64,000 nt of DNA from an uncultured Streptococcus sp. GTDB lineage: Bacteria; Bacillota; Bacilli; Lactobacillales; Streptococcaceae. Positions 25,966 through 34,065 of the stretch are shown piece after piece. A program made the position numbers and the translations under genes. The stretch covers positions 1 to 64,000 of the forward strand of contig NZ_CAJPNR010000001.1 in the NCBI RefSeq assembly GCF_905372115.1, read 5' to 3'. The notes under the pieces are model-generated. The model searched no databases. It saw only the letters and a list, made by a program, of their open reading frames with translations, and was not told the origin of the DNA. The first letter of the stretch is position 1. Every line of letters starts with the position of its first letter.

Positions 25966-25994
25966 TTAACAGTATAAGAAATATGCGTTATAAT
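25966..25994 (+). promoter_or_regulatory. Promoter of the secreted nuclease-toxin gene
   Basis: TTAACA (25966-25971), 17 bases, TATAAT (25989-25994). TATTAACnGTAT occurs twice, at 25964 and 25994, exactly 30 bases apart and flanking the core promoter, so these may be regulator half-sites. The rest of 25720-25960 is AT-rich with no gene. Confidence 0.7.
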
Positions 25995-26027
25995 ATTAAC
26001 GGTATTACATTATAGAAAGGTTGTCTT

Positions 26028-29000
26028 ATGAAAAAATCATTTCGTAAAGTTGTTATAGCTTCGGCTGTCATACTGAGTGCGATGGCTTTTCAACCTCATG
26101 AGGTAAAAGCTTTCGATTTTGGCGGAGGTTTTAGTAGTTCTAGTTTTGGAAGTTCTTTCTCAGCCTCTGATTATGCGCCAATCAGTTCTAATTCTAGTTC
26201 AAGCTTAAGCAACATCAGCACAAGCGACTACCGTCCGATTAGTACACCATCGGTAAGTGAAAGTGTCAGCAATGTTAGTTCGAGCGACTATCGTCCGATT
26301 AGCACACCGTCGGTAAGCGAAAGTGTTAGCAACGTTAGTTCAAGTGACTATCAGCCAATTAGTACACCGTCGGTAAGCGAAAGTGTCAGCAATGTTAGTT
26401 CGGGTGACTATCGTCCGATTAGTACACCATCGGTAAGTGAAAGTGCCAGCAATGTTAGTTCGAGCGACTACCGTCCAATTAGCACACCGTCGGTAAGCGA
26501 AAGTACTAGCAGTGTTAGTTCGAGCGACTACCGTCCAATTAGCACATCGTCGACAAGTGAAAGTGTCAGCAACGTTAGTTCGAGCGACTATCGTCCGATT
26601 AGTACACCATCGGTAAGCGAAAGTGCTAGCAGTGTTAGTTCGAGCGACTATCGTCCGATTAGTACACCATCAGTAAGCGAGGACGCTAGCAATATCAAAC
26701 CTAGCGATTACAAACCAATCAGCGATTCATCTGCAAGTGCTTCAGACAGCTTGGCGGATTCTGTTGATTATAAGGCGATTGCTGGTAAAGATGATACTGT
26801 AACGACAGACAGTCTTGCTAAAAAAGGTAAAGATGATGCCTTGAAAATGGCTGATTCCAAAGTAGATCAATCTGAAACAGACGCTTTGGGTGCAGTAGAT
26901 GTTACCGAAAAGGCTTTGGAGTCTGCCAATGCTGGAACTCAAAAAGCAAGCACAGGCAGTAGCCGCTATAACTTAGCTGTCTCACCGGAAGTTGAAACGG
27001 CTTTAGATTCCTTGTCAGAAGAACATAGAAATCAGTTTATTAAAGCGCTGAAAGACTATGGTTATGGTCTGAATAATTCTGAAACGTCGGCTACCACGAC
27101 TCCAGAGGATAGTTTAAGCTCAACTTCCTCAAGTAACAAGGGAAAGTTAGATTTTACTCCTTATGGTCAGTCTACTCTCACCGATAGCCAAGGTCAGCCT
27201 ACATCGGCTTATCAAGACTTGTTGGATCTTGCAAATAGTAAAGAAAGTCAGCCTCTATTTAATCAATCCGCAAGTAATGACTATCAGATCAAGAAAGGTG
27301 ATAGCTTAGCTAAAATCGGCAATCTCCATTATCCAGATGATAAGGAAAAAGCAGCAGCAGCTTCTATGCTGGCTCTTCAGGATTTGCATGGGCAGAATAA
27401 GCTGAACATCAATAATAAACAAAATCGTATTAATCTGACACCTGGTGATAAGGTCAATGTAGATTTATCTAACTATACATCAGAAGAAATCAGTGCATTA
27501 GCCAAAGGATTTAACAAAATCCAGTCGGCAGAAAATAAAATTGATACTTTCCGTCAGGCCCAAGAAGAAGCTAAGGCCTTGGCACGAGCTCAAGAAAGAC
27601 AAAACAGAGCTTCTCAAGCAAGGAAAATCTGGCAGGAACAACCAACAAACGCTACTTCCAAACTAAGCGATTTGCTCCAGCAAAATACTGATTCATCCAG
27701 TGAAAGCAAAAGTCAAAAGATTGCTAAAGGATGGGCAAACCTGAGCGCACCTACGAAACCGAACCGATTTGGTCAGCCAAATTATCAAGCGGGTTACCAA
27801 GAGGTAAAAATTCGTCCAACAACTCTAGAAGAGGTAAGGCCGGGTGCACTCAGTCAATTTGTCAATAAATACCTTCTTGCAGATCCTAGTGCTTCGAATA
27901 AATATTTAGCCGAAACGAAGGTATTGCCAAAGGATTTTAGTCTAGATGCATTTGAAAAAAGATCCAAAATTAGCCATGAAGCTGGGAAAGCAGCCTTTAA
28001 GGAATATTATAATGATGCTGTTACTGGACTAGCTTCTTTGGCCGATTTAAGCTTTGATGGAATGAAAACTACGGCTCATAAGGCTGGGTTAGTCAATCTA
28101 TCTAAAGATGAATTGAACGAAATTTATAATCGCGATTCTGCTGTATGGCAAGGGATTATTGATAAATGGGATTCAACCTCTGCACCAGAGATGTTATTAG
28201 GAGTAAGCAGATATGTAATGAATCTTGCGAGTCAATTATCTCCTGGCTCCCGCGAAATTAACTCTATTTCAAATTTCATGGCCGGAGACGGTTTGGCTCA
28301 AAAAAATCAGCTTAAAACTACCTTGGAAGCGGCCGAGTTTGCCTTACCAGCGTCGAAAGCATCTATAGCTGGAAAAATTGCAAAAAATGGCGTTGGTAGT
28401 GCGGCACATGCCATTGCTTCTAAAACTGGTAAAGTCTTAAATACAGCGGAAGGTTTTGGAAAGAATCTATTTGATGCTACTAAGAGTAAAGTTGATAATT
28501 TTGGTGAAAAATGGTTCCCACAACCTTCAATGGTGACACCAGAAGGTTTAGTACTTGATGTTTCAAAACCTTCTCATTCTAAATCAGCGCCAGCTTACCT
28601 CAGTAAAAAGACTGATTCTAATCTTGGTTTAACCAATAACAAAGATGGAGTTGGAGTTAAAAACAGCCTAAATAATACTATAGATCAGGAAGTCGGTCAA
28701 CAACTGGCTAAACATAGCAATGAAGTAGCTAGAGGCTTAGAAGAGACTGCTGAAACTGCTAAGAAACCTTTTAAAGAAGTTGAATATGGCGAACAATTCA
28801 CCAAAGGTGTCAATGGTCGTAAGGAGCTCTTACCAAACGTTCAGTATGTGGCAGAGAATGGTTACCGCTATACGACAGACGAGTTTGGTCGTATTTCTCG
28901 TGTTGAAGTGGATGATTTGGTTCTCAAGAAAGGGAAGCGGAATGCTCATAGCCAACGTGTGGCTGGTCGAGAATACCGGATTACTGAGGCAGAGCTTAAG

Positions 29001-29291
29001 GCAGGCCTGGATGATGGTGGACACTTGATTGGGACTCAGTTTAATGGCTCAGGTGATCTAGATAACCTTGTCGCTATGAACCGTGAAATCAACCGTTCTG
29101 GTGGAACTTGGTATAATATGGAGGAAGAATGGGCGAGTGCACTTAAGGAAGTGCCGCCTAGAAAAGTCACAGTAGACATCCAACCAGTCTACTCAGGTAA
29201 GTCATTGAGACCGGATTCATTTAAGGTAATCTATGAAATTGAAGGAAAAATGCCTGAGGTTAAAACAATCTTGAATCAAATCGGAGGATAA
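26028..29291 (+). CDS. Sec-secreted repeat/LysM protein with C-terminal DNA/RNA non-specific nuclease (polymorphic toxin)
   Basis: 1087 residues. Residues 1-28 are a signal peptide ending VKA. A Ser-rich region at about 65-224 holds eight near-identical 20-residue repeats (DYRPISTPSVSES). A LysM domain lies at about 417-482 (YQIKKGDSLAKIGNLHYP ... LTPGDKVNVDL), then a charged coiled-coil-like stretch (about 487-540) and a helical region to about 900. Residues about 911-1087 match the Endonuclease_NS_2-type nuclease seen in LXG toxins: DDGGHLIGTQFNG with catalytic His999, DLDNLVAMNREIN, and the closing VTVDIQPVYSGKSLRP. There is no LPXTG and no LXG domain. The LysM should hold it on peptidoglycan. 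The immunity gene follows after one base, so the nuclease is presumably toxic to the producer or its siblings. Confidence 0.85.
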   Translation: MKKSFRKVVIASAVILSAMAFQPHEVKAFDFGGGFSSSSFGSSFSASDYAPISSNSSSSLSNISTSDYRPISTPSVSESVSNVSSSDYRPISTPSVSESVSNVSSSDYQPISTPSVSESVSNVSSGDYRPISTPSVSESASNVSSSDYRPISTPSVSESTSSVSSSDYRPISTSSTSESVSNVSSSDYRPISTPSVSESASSVSSSDYRPISTPSVSEDASNIKPSDYKPISDSSASASDSLADSVDYKAIAGKDDTVTTDSLAKKGKDDALKMADSKVDQSETDALGAVDVTEKALESANAGTQKASTGSSRYNLAVSPEVETALDSLSEEHRNQFIKALKDYGYGLNNSETSATTTPEDSLSSTSSSNKGKLDFTPYGQSTLTDSQGQPTSAYQDLLDLANSKESQPLFNQSASNDYQIKKGDSLAKIGNLHYPDDKEKAAAASMLALQDLHGQNKLNINNKQNRINLTPGDKVNVDLSNYTSEEISALAKGFNKIQSAENKIDTFRQAQEEAKALARAQERQNRASQARKIWQEQPTNATSKLSDLLQQNTDSSSESKSQKIAKGWANLSAPTKPNRFGQPNYQAGYQEVKIRPTTLEEVRPGALSQFVNKYLLADPSASNKYLAETKVLPKDFSLDAFEKRSKISHEAGKAAFKEYYNDAVTGLASLADLSFDGMKTTAHKAGLVNLSKDELNEIYNRDSAVWQGIIDKWDSTSAPEMLLGVSRYVMNLASQLSPGSREINSISNFMAGDGLAQKNQLKTTLEAAEFALPASKASIAGKIAKNGVGSAAHAIASKTGKVLNTAEGFGKNLFDATKSKVDNFGEKWFPQPSMVTPEGLVLDVSKPSHSKSAPAYLSKKTDSNLGLTNNKDGVGVKNSLNNTIDQEVGQQLAKHSNEVARGLEETAETAKKPFKEVEYGEQFTKGVNGRKELLPNVQYVAENGYRYTTDEFGRISRVEVDDLVLKKGKRNAHSQRVAGREYRITEAELKAGLDDGGHLIGTQFNGSGDLDNLVAMNREINRSGGTWYNMEEEWASALKEVPPRKVTVDIQPVYSGKSLRPDSFKVIYEIEGKMPEVKTILNQIGG
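26221..26700 (+). repeat. Eight tandem 60-bp repeats in the toxin gene
   Basis: Eight in-frame units of exactly 60 bases, each coding for a 20-residue Ser/Pro/Val-rich motif with DYRPIST. Units differ at a few, mostly silent, positions. Degenerate copies flank them at 26161-26220 and 26701-26760. Copy number could change by recombination, lengthening or shortening the stalk without breaking the frame. Confidence 0.95.
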
Positions 29292-29292
29292 A

Positions 29293-29778
29293 ATGGAAGA
29301 ACAAATTAACGAAAAAATTATCGAAATTGTGCATCAAGCCAACGATATGATTCCAGTTGAGTGGGATGATCTTTATATCAATTTTGAAGTAGATAGAACC
29401 TTAAGTGGAGGAATTAACTTTTTCTTTAAATACAATGGAGAGTACCATTATTTCTTTTATATTCCTCGAGATTTTGGTGTTTCTAAGTTTGAATTTTTTG
29501 AGGAGTACGATAAATTATTTGAAAAAGCTCAGGAATTAAAAAAAGTATTCATGGATCATGAATTGAGCGATTGGTCAGCGGGGTTGATTCATTTGGATGA
29601 AAATAACAAGTTATCGATAGACTTTGATTATGCACCATGGCTTGAAAGTGACTTTGGACCAAGTGCTAGAACTTCTTTTTTCCAATATAAATACTTGGGC
29701 AAGCAACCTGACAACGAAAAAGAACTAGAACAGTTCAAAGCCATGGAAGCCTTCCAGCAGGAACATAACGGAAAATAG
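29293..29778 (+). CDS. YezG-family (DUF600) immunity protein
   Basis: 161 residues, acidic, with no signal peptide or membrane segment, hence cytoplasmic. The N-terminus (IPVEWDDLYINFEVDR.LSGGINFFFKYNG) and the C-terminus (LSIDFDYAPWLES, QYKYLG) follow the pattern of Bacillus YezG, the antitoxin of the LXG nuclease toxin YeeF. It starts one base after the nuclease stop, with GGAGGA inside the end of the nuclease gene, so the two are translationally coupled. It should bind and block the nuclease domain; this is inferred from family and position. Confidence 0.85.
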   Translation: MEEQINEKIIEIVHQANDMIPVEWDDLYINFEVDRTLSGGINFFFKYNGEYHYFFYIPRDFGVSKFEFFEEYDKLFEKAQELKKVFMDHELSDWSAGLIHLDENNKLSIDFDYAPWLESDFGPSARTSFFQYKYLGKQPDNEKELEQFKAMEAFQQEHNGK

Positions 29779-29786
29779 TTTGAATG

Positions 29787-29826
29787 GATAGCGAGTCTGG
29801 GACAAGAGTCTCCAAAACTTGCTATC
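29787..29826 (+). terminator. Hairpin after the toxin-immunity pair
   Basis: GATAGCgAGT / ACTtGCTATC stem enclosing GTCTGGGACAAGAGTCTC, a sequence style seen in many streptococcal intergenic stem-loops. It has no T-run, so its action as a terminator is uncertain. Confidence 0.4.
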
Positions 29827-29933
29827 TTAACAAATTGATAATTATAATCTTAGGTAGTTTAGTAGATAAGCTTCACCACATCCTATTTGCTGAAAAATAG
29901 TATTAGATAAAGATATCTTTATGATAAGAAACC

Positions 29934-29963
29934 AAAAAAACGACCCTAACGGTCGTTTTTTTG
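29934..29963. terminator. Bidirectional terminator
   Basis: AAAAAAACGACC / GGTCGTTTTTTT hairpin between the immunity gene and the converging PrsW-like gene. Confidence 0.9.
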
Positions 29964-29965
29964 CA

Positions 29966-30787
29966 TTAATCCACTTCCAATTCTTCCTGATCAATTTTAT
30001 GGGCTGTTCGGTAGGCTTGGTAAAAGATAAAGACAGCCAGAGCAGTCATAGCCGGTACGATGATTGGGACGTCCGTTTCGATAGCAGTCAGCGGTGAATT
30101 CCAGAAGAAGTGGAGAACGAAGGCTGCTAGGAAGTAGAAGAGCCCCACTCGGAAGTAGTTTTTCTGAGTCTTGGCATAGCGTAGCATGAGAGCTAGACCG
30201 AGAGTGGTTAGGGCGGTGTAGAGCCAGTGAGAGGCAACGCCGCCTGTGATGCGGCCTAGGATACCAGAGATAGTGAAGGAGAAGCCTTCGGGCAGGTCAG
30301 AGAGGATATAAGAGAAATCCTCGCTAATCTGAAAGCCCATGCCAGCTGTAATACCCAGCATCAAGAAGGATTTGAGCTTTTTGACGGGGACTAGATAGAC
30401 TGCGAAGGCAACTGCCAACAGCTTGAGGGGTTCTTCAACCAGCGGAGCTGCGATAGCATTTTCTAGGTCGCTGAGCAGAGTATTTGGGAAGCTCGTGCTG
30501 ACCCACTCGTGGATATAGGTGTTGGCCAAGCCAGAGGTCCAGCCAGAAATGAAAAGGCCACCTAGCAGAGCTACCCCAAGACTAAGTGCAGGCGTCTGCC
30601 ATTTTTTTCCCAGTTGACGAATCAAGAGCAGGGAAGGAATGATATAGAGCAGGGCCAAGAGGGCTGATAGTCCGACAATCCCATAGGAAGTACCTGACAT
30701 ACTGCCAGTAGTATAGGCTTGTGTCTCGTATTCTAAGCCAATCGCGCTCAGAAGGAGAAAAATGAAAAGAACAATATTTTTCTTCAT
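29966..30787 (-). CDS. PrsW-family intramembrane metalloprotease
   Basis: 273 residues with about eight membrane helices. The three PrsW motifs are present: EExxK in PLVEEPLKLLAV, Fxxx(E/S)E in GMGFQISEDFSYI, and HxxW in LHFFWN near the C-terminus. Prototype PrsW of Bacillus cleaves the anti-sigma factor RsiW. No anti-sigma substrate is encoded nearby, so the target is unknown. CPBP/PrsW proteases are also found near bacteriocin and toxin loci, but convergence with the toxin pair is not proof of a link. Confidence 0.85.
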   Translation of the reverse strand: MKKNIVLFIFLLLSAIGLEYETQAYTTGSMSGTSYGIVGLSALLALLYIIPSLLLIRQLGKKWQTPALSLGVALLGGLFISGWTSGLANTYIHEWVSTSFPNTLLSDLENAIAAPLVEEPLKLLAVAFAVYLVPVKKLKSFLMLGITAGMGFQISEDFSYILSDLPEGFSFTISGILGRITGGVASHWLYTALTTLGLALMLRYAKTQKNYFRVGLFYFLAAFVLHFFWNSPLTAIETDVPIIVPAMTALAVFIFYQAYRTAHKIDQEELEVD

Positions 30788-30888
30788 AAGTAACTTTCTA
30801 AAATTTTATTTTCATCCTAGTATAACAAAAAAATCCTAAATAAAACCAATTTAAAAACTGGAAATTAAGGACTAGTATAATACTTTAC

Positions 30889-30917
30889 TTGCCAAACTGT
30901 CTCTTTTTGTTTATATT
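30889..30917 (+). promoter_or_regulatory. Promoter of the BTAD regulator gene
   Basis: TTGCCA (30889-30894), 17 bases, TATATT (30912-30917). A TTGGAGG ribosome site precedes the ATG at 30948. Confidence 0.6.
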
Positions 30918-30947
30918 AGTTTTATAAGGTTTCTTGGAGGCGTTTGC

Positions 30948-33900
30948 ATGTCGAAAAATCTGTTGAGGTTGAAATTGCTGGGAAGTCCGAGTGTCTTTCT
31001 CAATCAAGAGGAAGTCTTTTTTCCTTTTGCCAAAATCAATGCTCTGCTTTACTATCTTCATATCAATGGTGCAGTCAATAGAGAAGAGATTGCAGGAATT
31101 CTATGGGAAAATAAGGATAATCAGACCGCCAAAAAGAATCTGCGCAATACAATTTATCAGGCTAACAAGCTACTAGGTGGGGAATGGATTGTCGCTCCTA
31201 ACCGGACTGTGCTGTCGCTTAATCCCGAGTGTGCGATTGAAAGTGATGTAGAACTTTTTACGGATCATCCTGCGGAGCATCTGTCTCTCTATCAGGGGGA
31301 TTTTCTGCAGGGCTTCTATCTCAAGGACAGCGAGGCTTTTGATTACTGGGTGTCTAAGATGCGGACGCGATATGAGCAGATTTATATCCAAGCCTGCTAC
31401 CAACAGCTGGAAACAGAAAAAGATCATCTGGATTTGGAAGAGGCTGAGCGGAATTTGCGCCGTTTGATCAGCATTGATGAGTTTGATGAGAAGAACTACC
31501 ATCTGCTCATGAAGCTCTATCAGGATAATGATCGGCCAGGTAAGGTGATAGAGACCTACTACAAATTGGTCAATATTTTAGATAAGGAACTGGGCATTAG
31601 TCCTACGGAACCTATCCAGCAACTATATCATGAGGTGCTTGCCAAGGACCGTAGCGAGCGCAAGACCAAGCAGTTTCTGCGCAATACGGATCACTTTTTC
31701 GGGCGGGTCGATGAAATCAAGCGCTTGGAATCTTATTTCTCTAAAGTGATAGAGACTCAGGAGGCGCGTGCTCTGGTTCTAGTCGGTGGTACTGGTATCG
31801 GAAAGCGGACAGTGACTCGTCAAGTACTGGCCAATCAGACCAAGTATTTCCAGATTGTCATGGCCGAGTGCTTCAAGGAAGAGATGAAGACAGAACTCCA
31901 GCCTTGGCGCGGTTTGCTGGACGGCCTGGGGGACTTGGTTATTCAGCACCAGATTCTCTCTATCAGTCAGTGGCAGGTCATCTTGGAGAGTTATTTTCCC
32001 ATTTTGACAGGCGGCACTTCTGGTCGTCAGTTGGATGCGGACAAGCTGGCTCAGTTTGTGGTAGATATTCTGCAGAAGATTTCTAAGAAAAAAGCTTTGA
32101 TAATCTTGATTGAGGACTGTCACTGGATGGATAAGTCCAGCGTTGCTGTCCTAGAGCAAGTTATGAATCATTTGACTGGCTATCCTGTGGCCTTTGTGCT
32201 GACCAAGCATCTGAGCACTCCTTCTTATTTGGAACATTTTTTCAATCACCTGCTGGTACGCAATAAGCTGGGCTTTATCGAGCTGCAGCCGCTGAATTTT
32301 AAGGATAGTACAGCTTACTTGCAAGCCCAGACAGGTCAGTTAGCCATATCTGAAGCAAGCCTTGAGGATATTTATCGGGTTAGTCAAGGTATCCCTTTCT
32401 TTCTGTCGGAATATGCTGAGCAGCTTCTGCGAGGAGAGAAGTTTCATCCGCTGACTCCGGCCATCAAGGCCAAGCTGTCCTTGAAGCTGGATTACCTGAG
32501 CAGTCAAGAAGAGGAGTTGGTGGACTATCTGGCCTGCTTTAGGGCTCCTGCGTCGGTTTCGCTCTTGGCTAGGCTACTAGGTTTGCCGATGGAAGAAGTG
32601 GTCGAAATCACTGAGGAGTTTGGACAGAAGCAGCTCTTGATGGAAGAGGAGCAGGGCGAGGACTTGGTAGTGCGATTCAGCCAGGAACTTTTGAGAATCT
32701 ACGCCTATGAGCGCCTGTCACTTGCCAAGAAGCGAATGCTGCATCACCAGATTGCCCAAGGCATGGAAGACCAGCTGGGAGACTCTCTCTATCATGCTCA
32801 GCTGCTCAATGAAATCGCCTATCACTACAAGCTGTCCAAGCAGCCAATTAAGTCTCTGGAGTACGAACTGCATTATCTTGAAGCTACCCTGCAGTTTCAT
32901 CACGAGCTCTTTCCGATTTATTCACGGGAGTTTGGCTTTATCGAAAAGACGGATGATAGCAATCAGTCAGCGGTTTTAGAGCAGTTTGACCGTATCCGTC
33001 GGGAGATAGAGGGCTTAGAGAGAAAACATCAGAATCACAAGGATTTTCAGTTATTGGTTCTCCGCTTTCTCTATCTAGAAGGGCGCTATGCTATCCGGAC
33101 AGGGGATTACCAGCAGGGAATGGACAATATCCAGCAGGTGATAATTTCGGCCAAGGAGCTGCAGCAGATGGATTTTCTCTTAGAAGGCTATCGGCAGATG
33201 ATTTATTACTGCATCCAGACGGAGAATATCTCTGAGATGCGCTATTATACGGAGTTGGCTCTGGATGCATCGGTCCAGGCCAATAATCACGAGGCCATTG
33301 CTATCAACCTCCGGCTCAAGGGGCTCTATCATCTCATGATTGGAGATGAGGAGCAGTCGCTTCACCATCTCTACCAGTCTATTGACTGTTTCAGCCTGAC
33401 GGCTTCGCTGCGTTCCAAGTACTCGATTCAGATTGCGGCGGCTCTAGACTATTTGGCGGAGATTGAGCAGATTCGCGGGAATTTCACGACTGCGCTGACC
33501 CATCAGAAGGAGGCCATTAAGTTGACGGAAAATAAAACAGCAGAGCCTTCGATTTTTGCTTTCTACATCGGCTTGGGTATGACCTATTATCAGCTGAAAG
33601 ATTATGAGCAGGCGGAGCGAATTTTCCTCAAAGCTAAAACAGCCTTGAAATCTCTCAGCTTCCCTTGGAAAGAGACCCAGTTGGAAGTTTATTTGGCCTT
33701 GATTGGTTGCGAGAAGGGAGATTACCAGCCTGTGCTTGATCTGCTTCGGAAAAAGGATAGCCTCATCAGCCGCTATGGCAATCCGCGGGACAAGGGACTG
33801 ATCTACTATCTGATGGCTGTGATTAAGTATCGCCTGCTGACTGGCAGCTTGCAGGAAGCAGGCTTTGAAGACTTGCTAGTTCAGGACTTTGAAACCTACT

Positions 33901-34004
33901 ATGAAACGGCTAAGAGCCAGCTCAATCCCTACCGTGACCGGCACCAACTAAAGGAATTAGAAAACTTACGCCAAGGTCTATCTCAGGTATTAAACACAAA
34001 ATAA
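30948..34004 (+). CDS. Large BTAD / AAA ATPase / TPR transcriptional regulator
   Basis: 1018 residues. Residues 1-95 are a SARP-type winged helix (KINALLYYLHINGAVNREE, LRNTIYQANKLLGG). Residues 100-245 are a bacterial transcriptional activation domain with helical repeats (RNLRRLISIDEFDEKNYHLL). An AAA/STAND-type ATPase follows at about 255-520, with Walker A VGGTGIGKRT (about 280-289) and Walker B ALIILIEDCHW. From about 640 to the end are TPR-like helices. There is no C-terminal LuxR helix-turn-helix. Such regulators are large signal-integrating switches. It converges on hutG at the end of the hut region and may control it, but this is positional inference. Confidence 0.82.
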   Translation: MSKNLLRLKLLGSPSVFLNQEEVFFPFAKINALLYYLHINGAVNREEIAGILWENKDNQTAKKNLRNTIYQANKLLGGEWIVAPNRTVLSLNPECAIESDVELFTDHPAEHLSLYQGDFLQGFYLKDSEAFDYWVSKMRTRYEQIYIQACYQQLETEKDHLDLEEAERNLRRLISIDEFDEKNYHLLMKLYQDNDRPGKVIETYYKLVNILDKELGISPTEPIQQLYHEVLAKDRSERKTKQFLRNTDHFFGRVDEIKRLESYFSKVIETQEARALVLVGGTGIGKRTVTRQVLANQTKYFQIVMAECFKEEMKTELQPWRGLLDGLGDLVIQHQILSISQWQVILESYFPILTGGTSGRQLDADKLAQFVVDILQKISKKKALIILIEDCHWMDKSSVAVLEQVMNHLTGYPVAFVLTKHLSTPSYLEHFFNHLLVRNKLGFIELQPLNFKDSTAYLQAQTGQLAISEASLEDIYRVSQGIPFFLSEYAEQLLRGEKFHPLTPAIKAKLSLKLDYLSSQEEELVDYLACFRAPASVSLLARLLGLPMEEVVEITEEFGQKQLLMEEEQGEDLVVRFSQELLRIYAYERLSLAKKRMLHHQIAQGMEDQLGDSLYHAQLLNEIAYHYKLSKQPIKSLEYELHYLEATLQFHHELFPIYSREFGFIEKTDDSNQSAVLEQFDRIRREIEGLERKHQNHKDFQLLVLRFLYLEGRYAIRTGDYQQGMDNIQQVIISAKELQQMDFLLEGYRQMIYYCIQTENISEMRYYTELALDASVQANNHEAIAINLRLKGLYHLMIGDEEQSLHHLYQSIDCFSLTASLRSKYSIQIAAALDYLAEIEQIRGNFTTALTHQKEAIKLTENKTAEPSIFAFYIGLGMTYYQLKDYEQAERIFLKAKTALKSLSFPWKETQLEVYLALIGCEKGDYQPVLDLLRKKDSLISRYGNPRDKGLIYYLMAVIKYRLLTGSLQEAGFEDLLVQDFETYYETAKSQLNPYRDRHQLKELENLRQGLSQVLNTK

Positions 34005-34005
34005 G

Positions 34006-34036
34006 AGAGGATGAACATAGAGTTCATCCTCTTTTG
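34006..34036 (+). terminator. Terminator of the BTAD regulator gene
   Basis: AGAGGATGAAC / GTTCATCCTCT hairpin followed by TTTT. Confidence 0.85.
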
Positions 34037-34065
34037 ATGTTTCTAATGAAGTTTTTAAATCCCCA

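Noticed and set aside
26221..26700. Regular 60-bp repeats considered as a CRISPR array
   Set aside because: They are contiguous without spacers, in frame, and code for a repeated peptide.
26028..29291. LXG-type type VII secretion effector
   Set aside because: The N-terminus is a signal peptide followed by Ser-rich repeats and LysM; no LXG helix bundle or WXG100 neighbour is seen.
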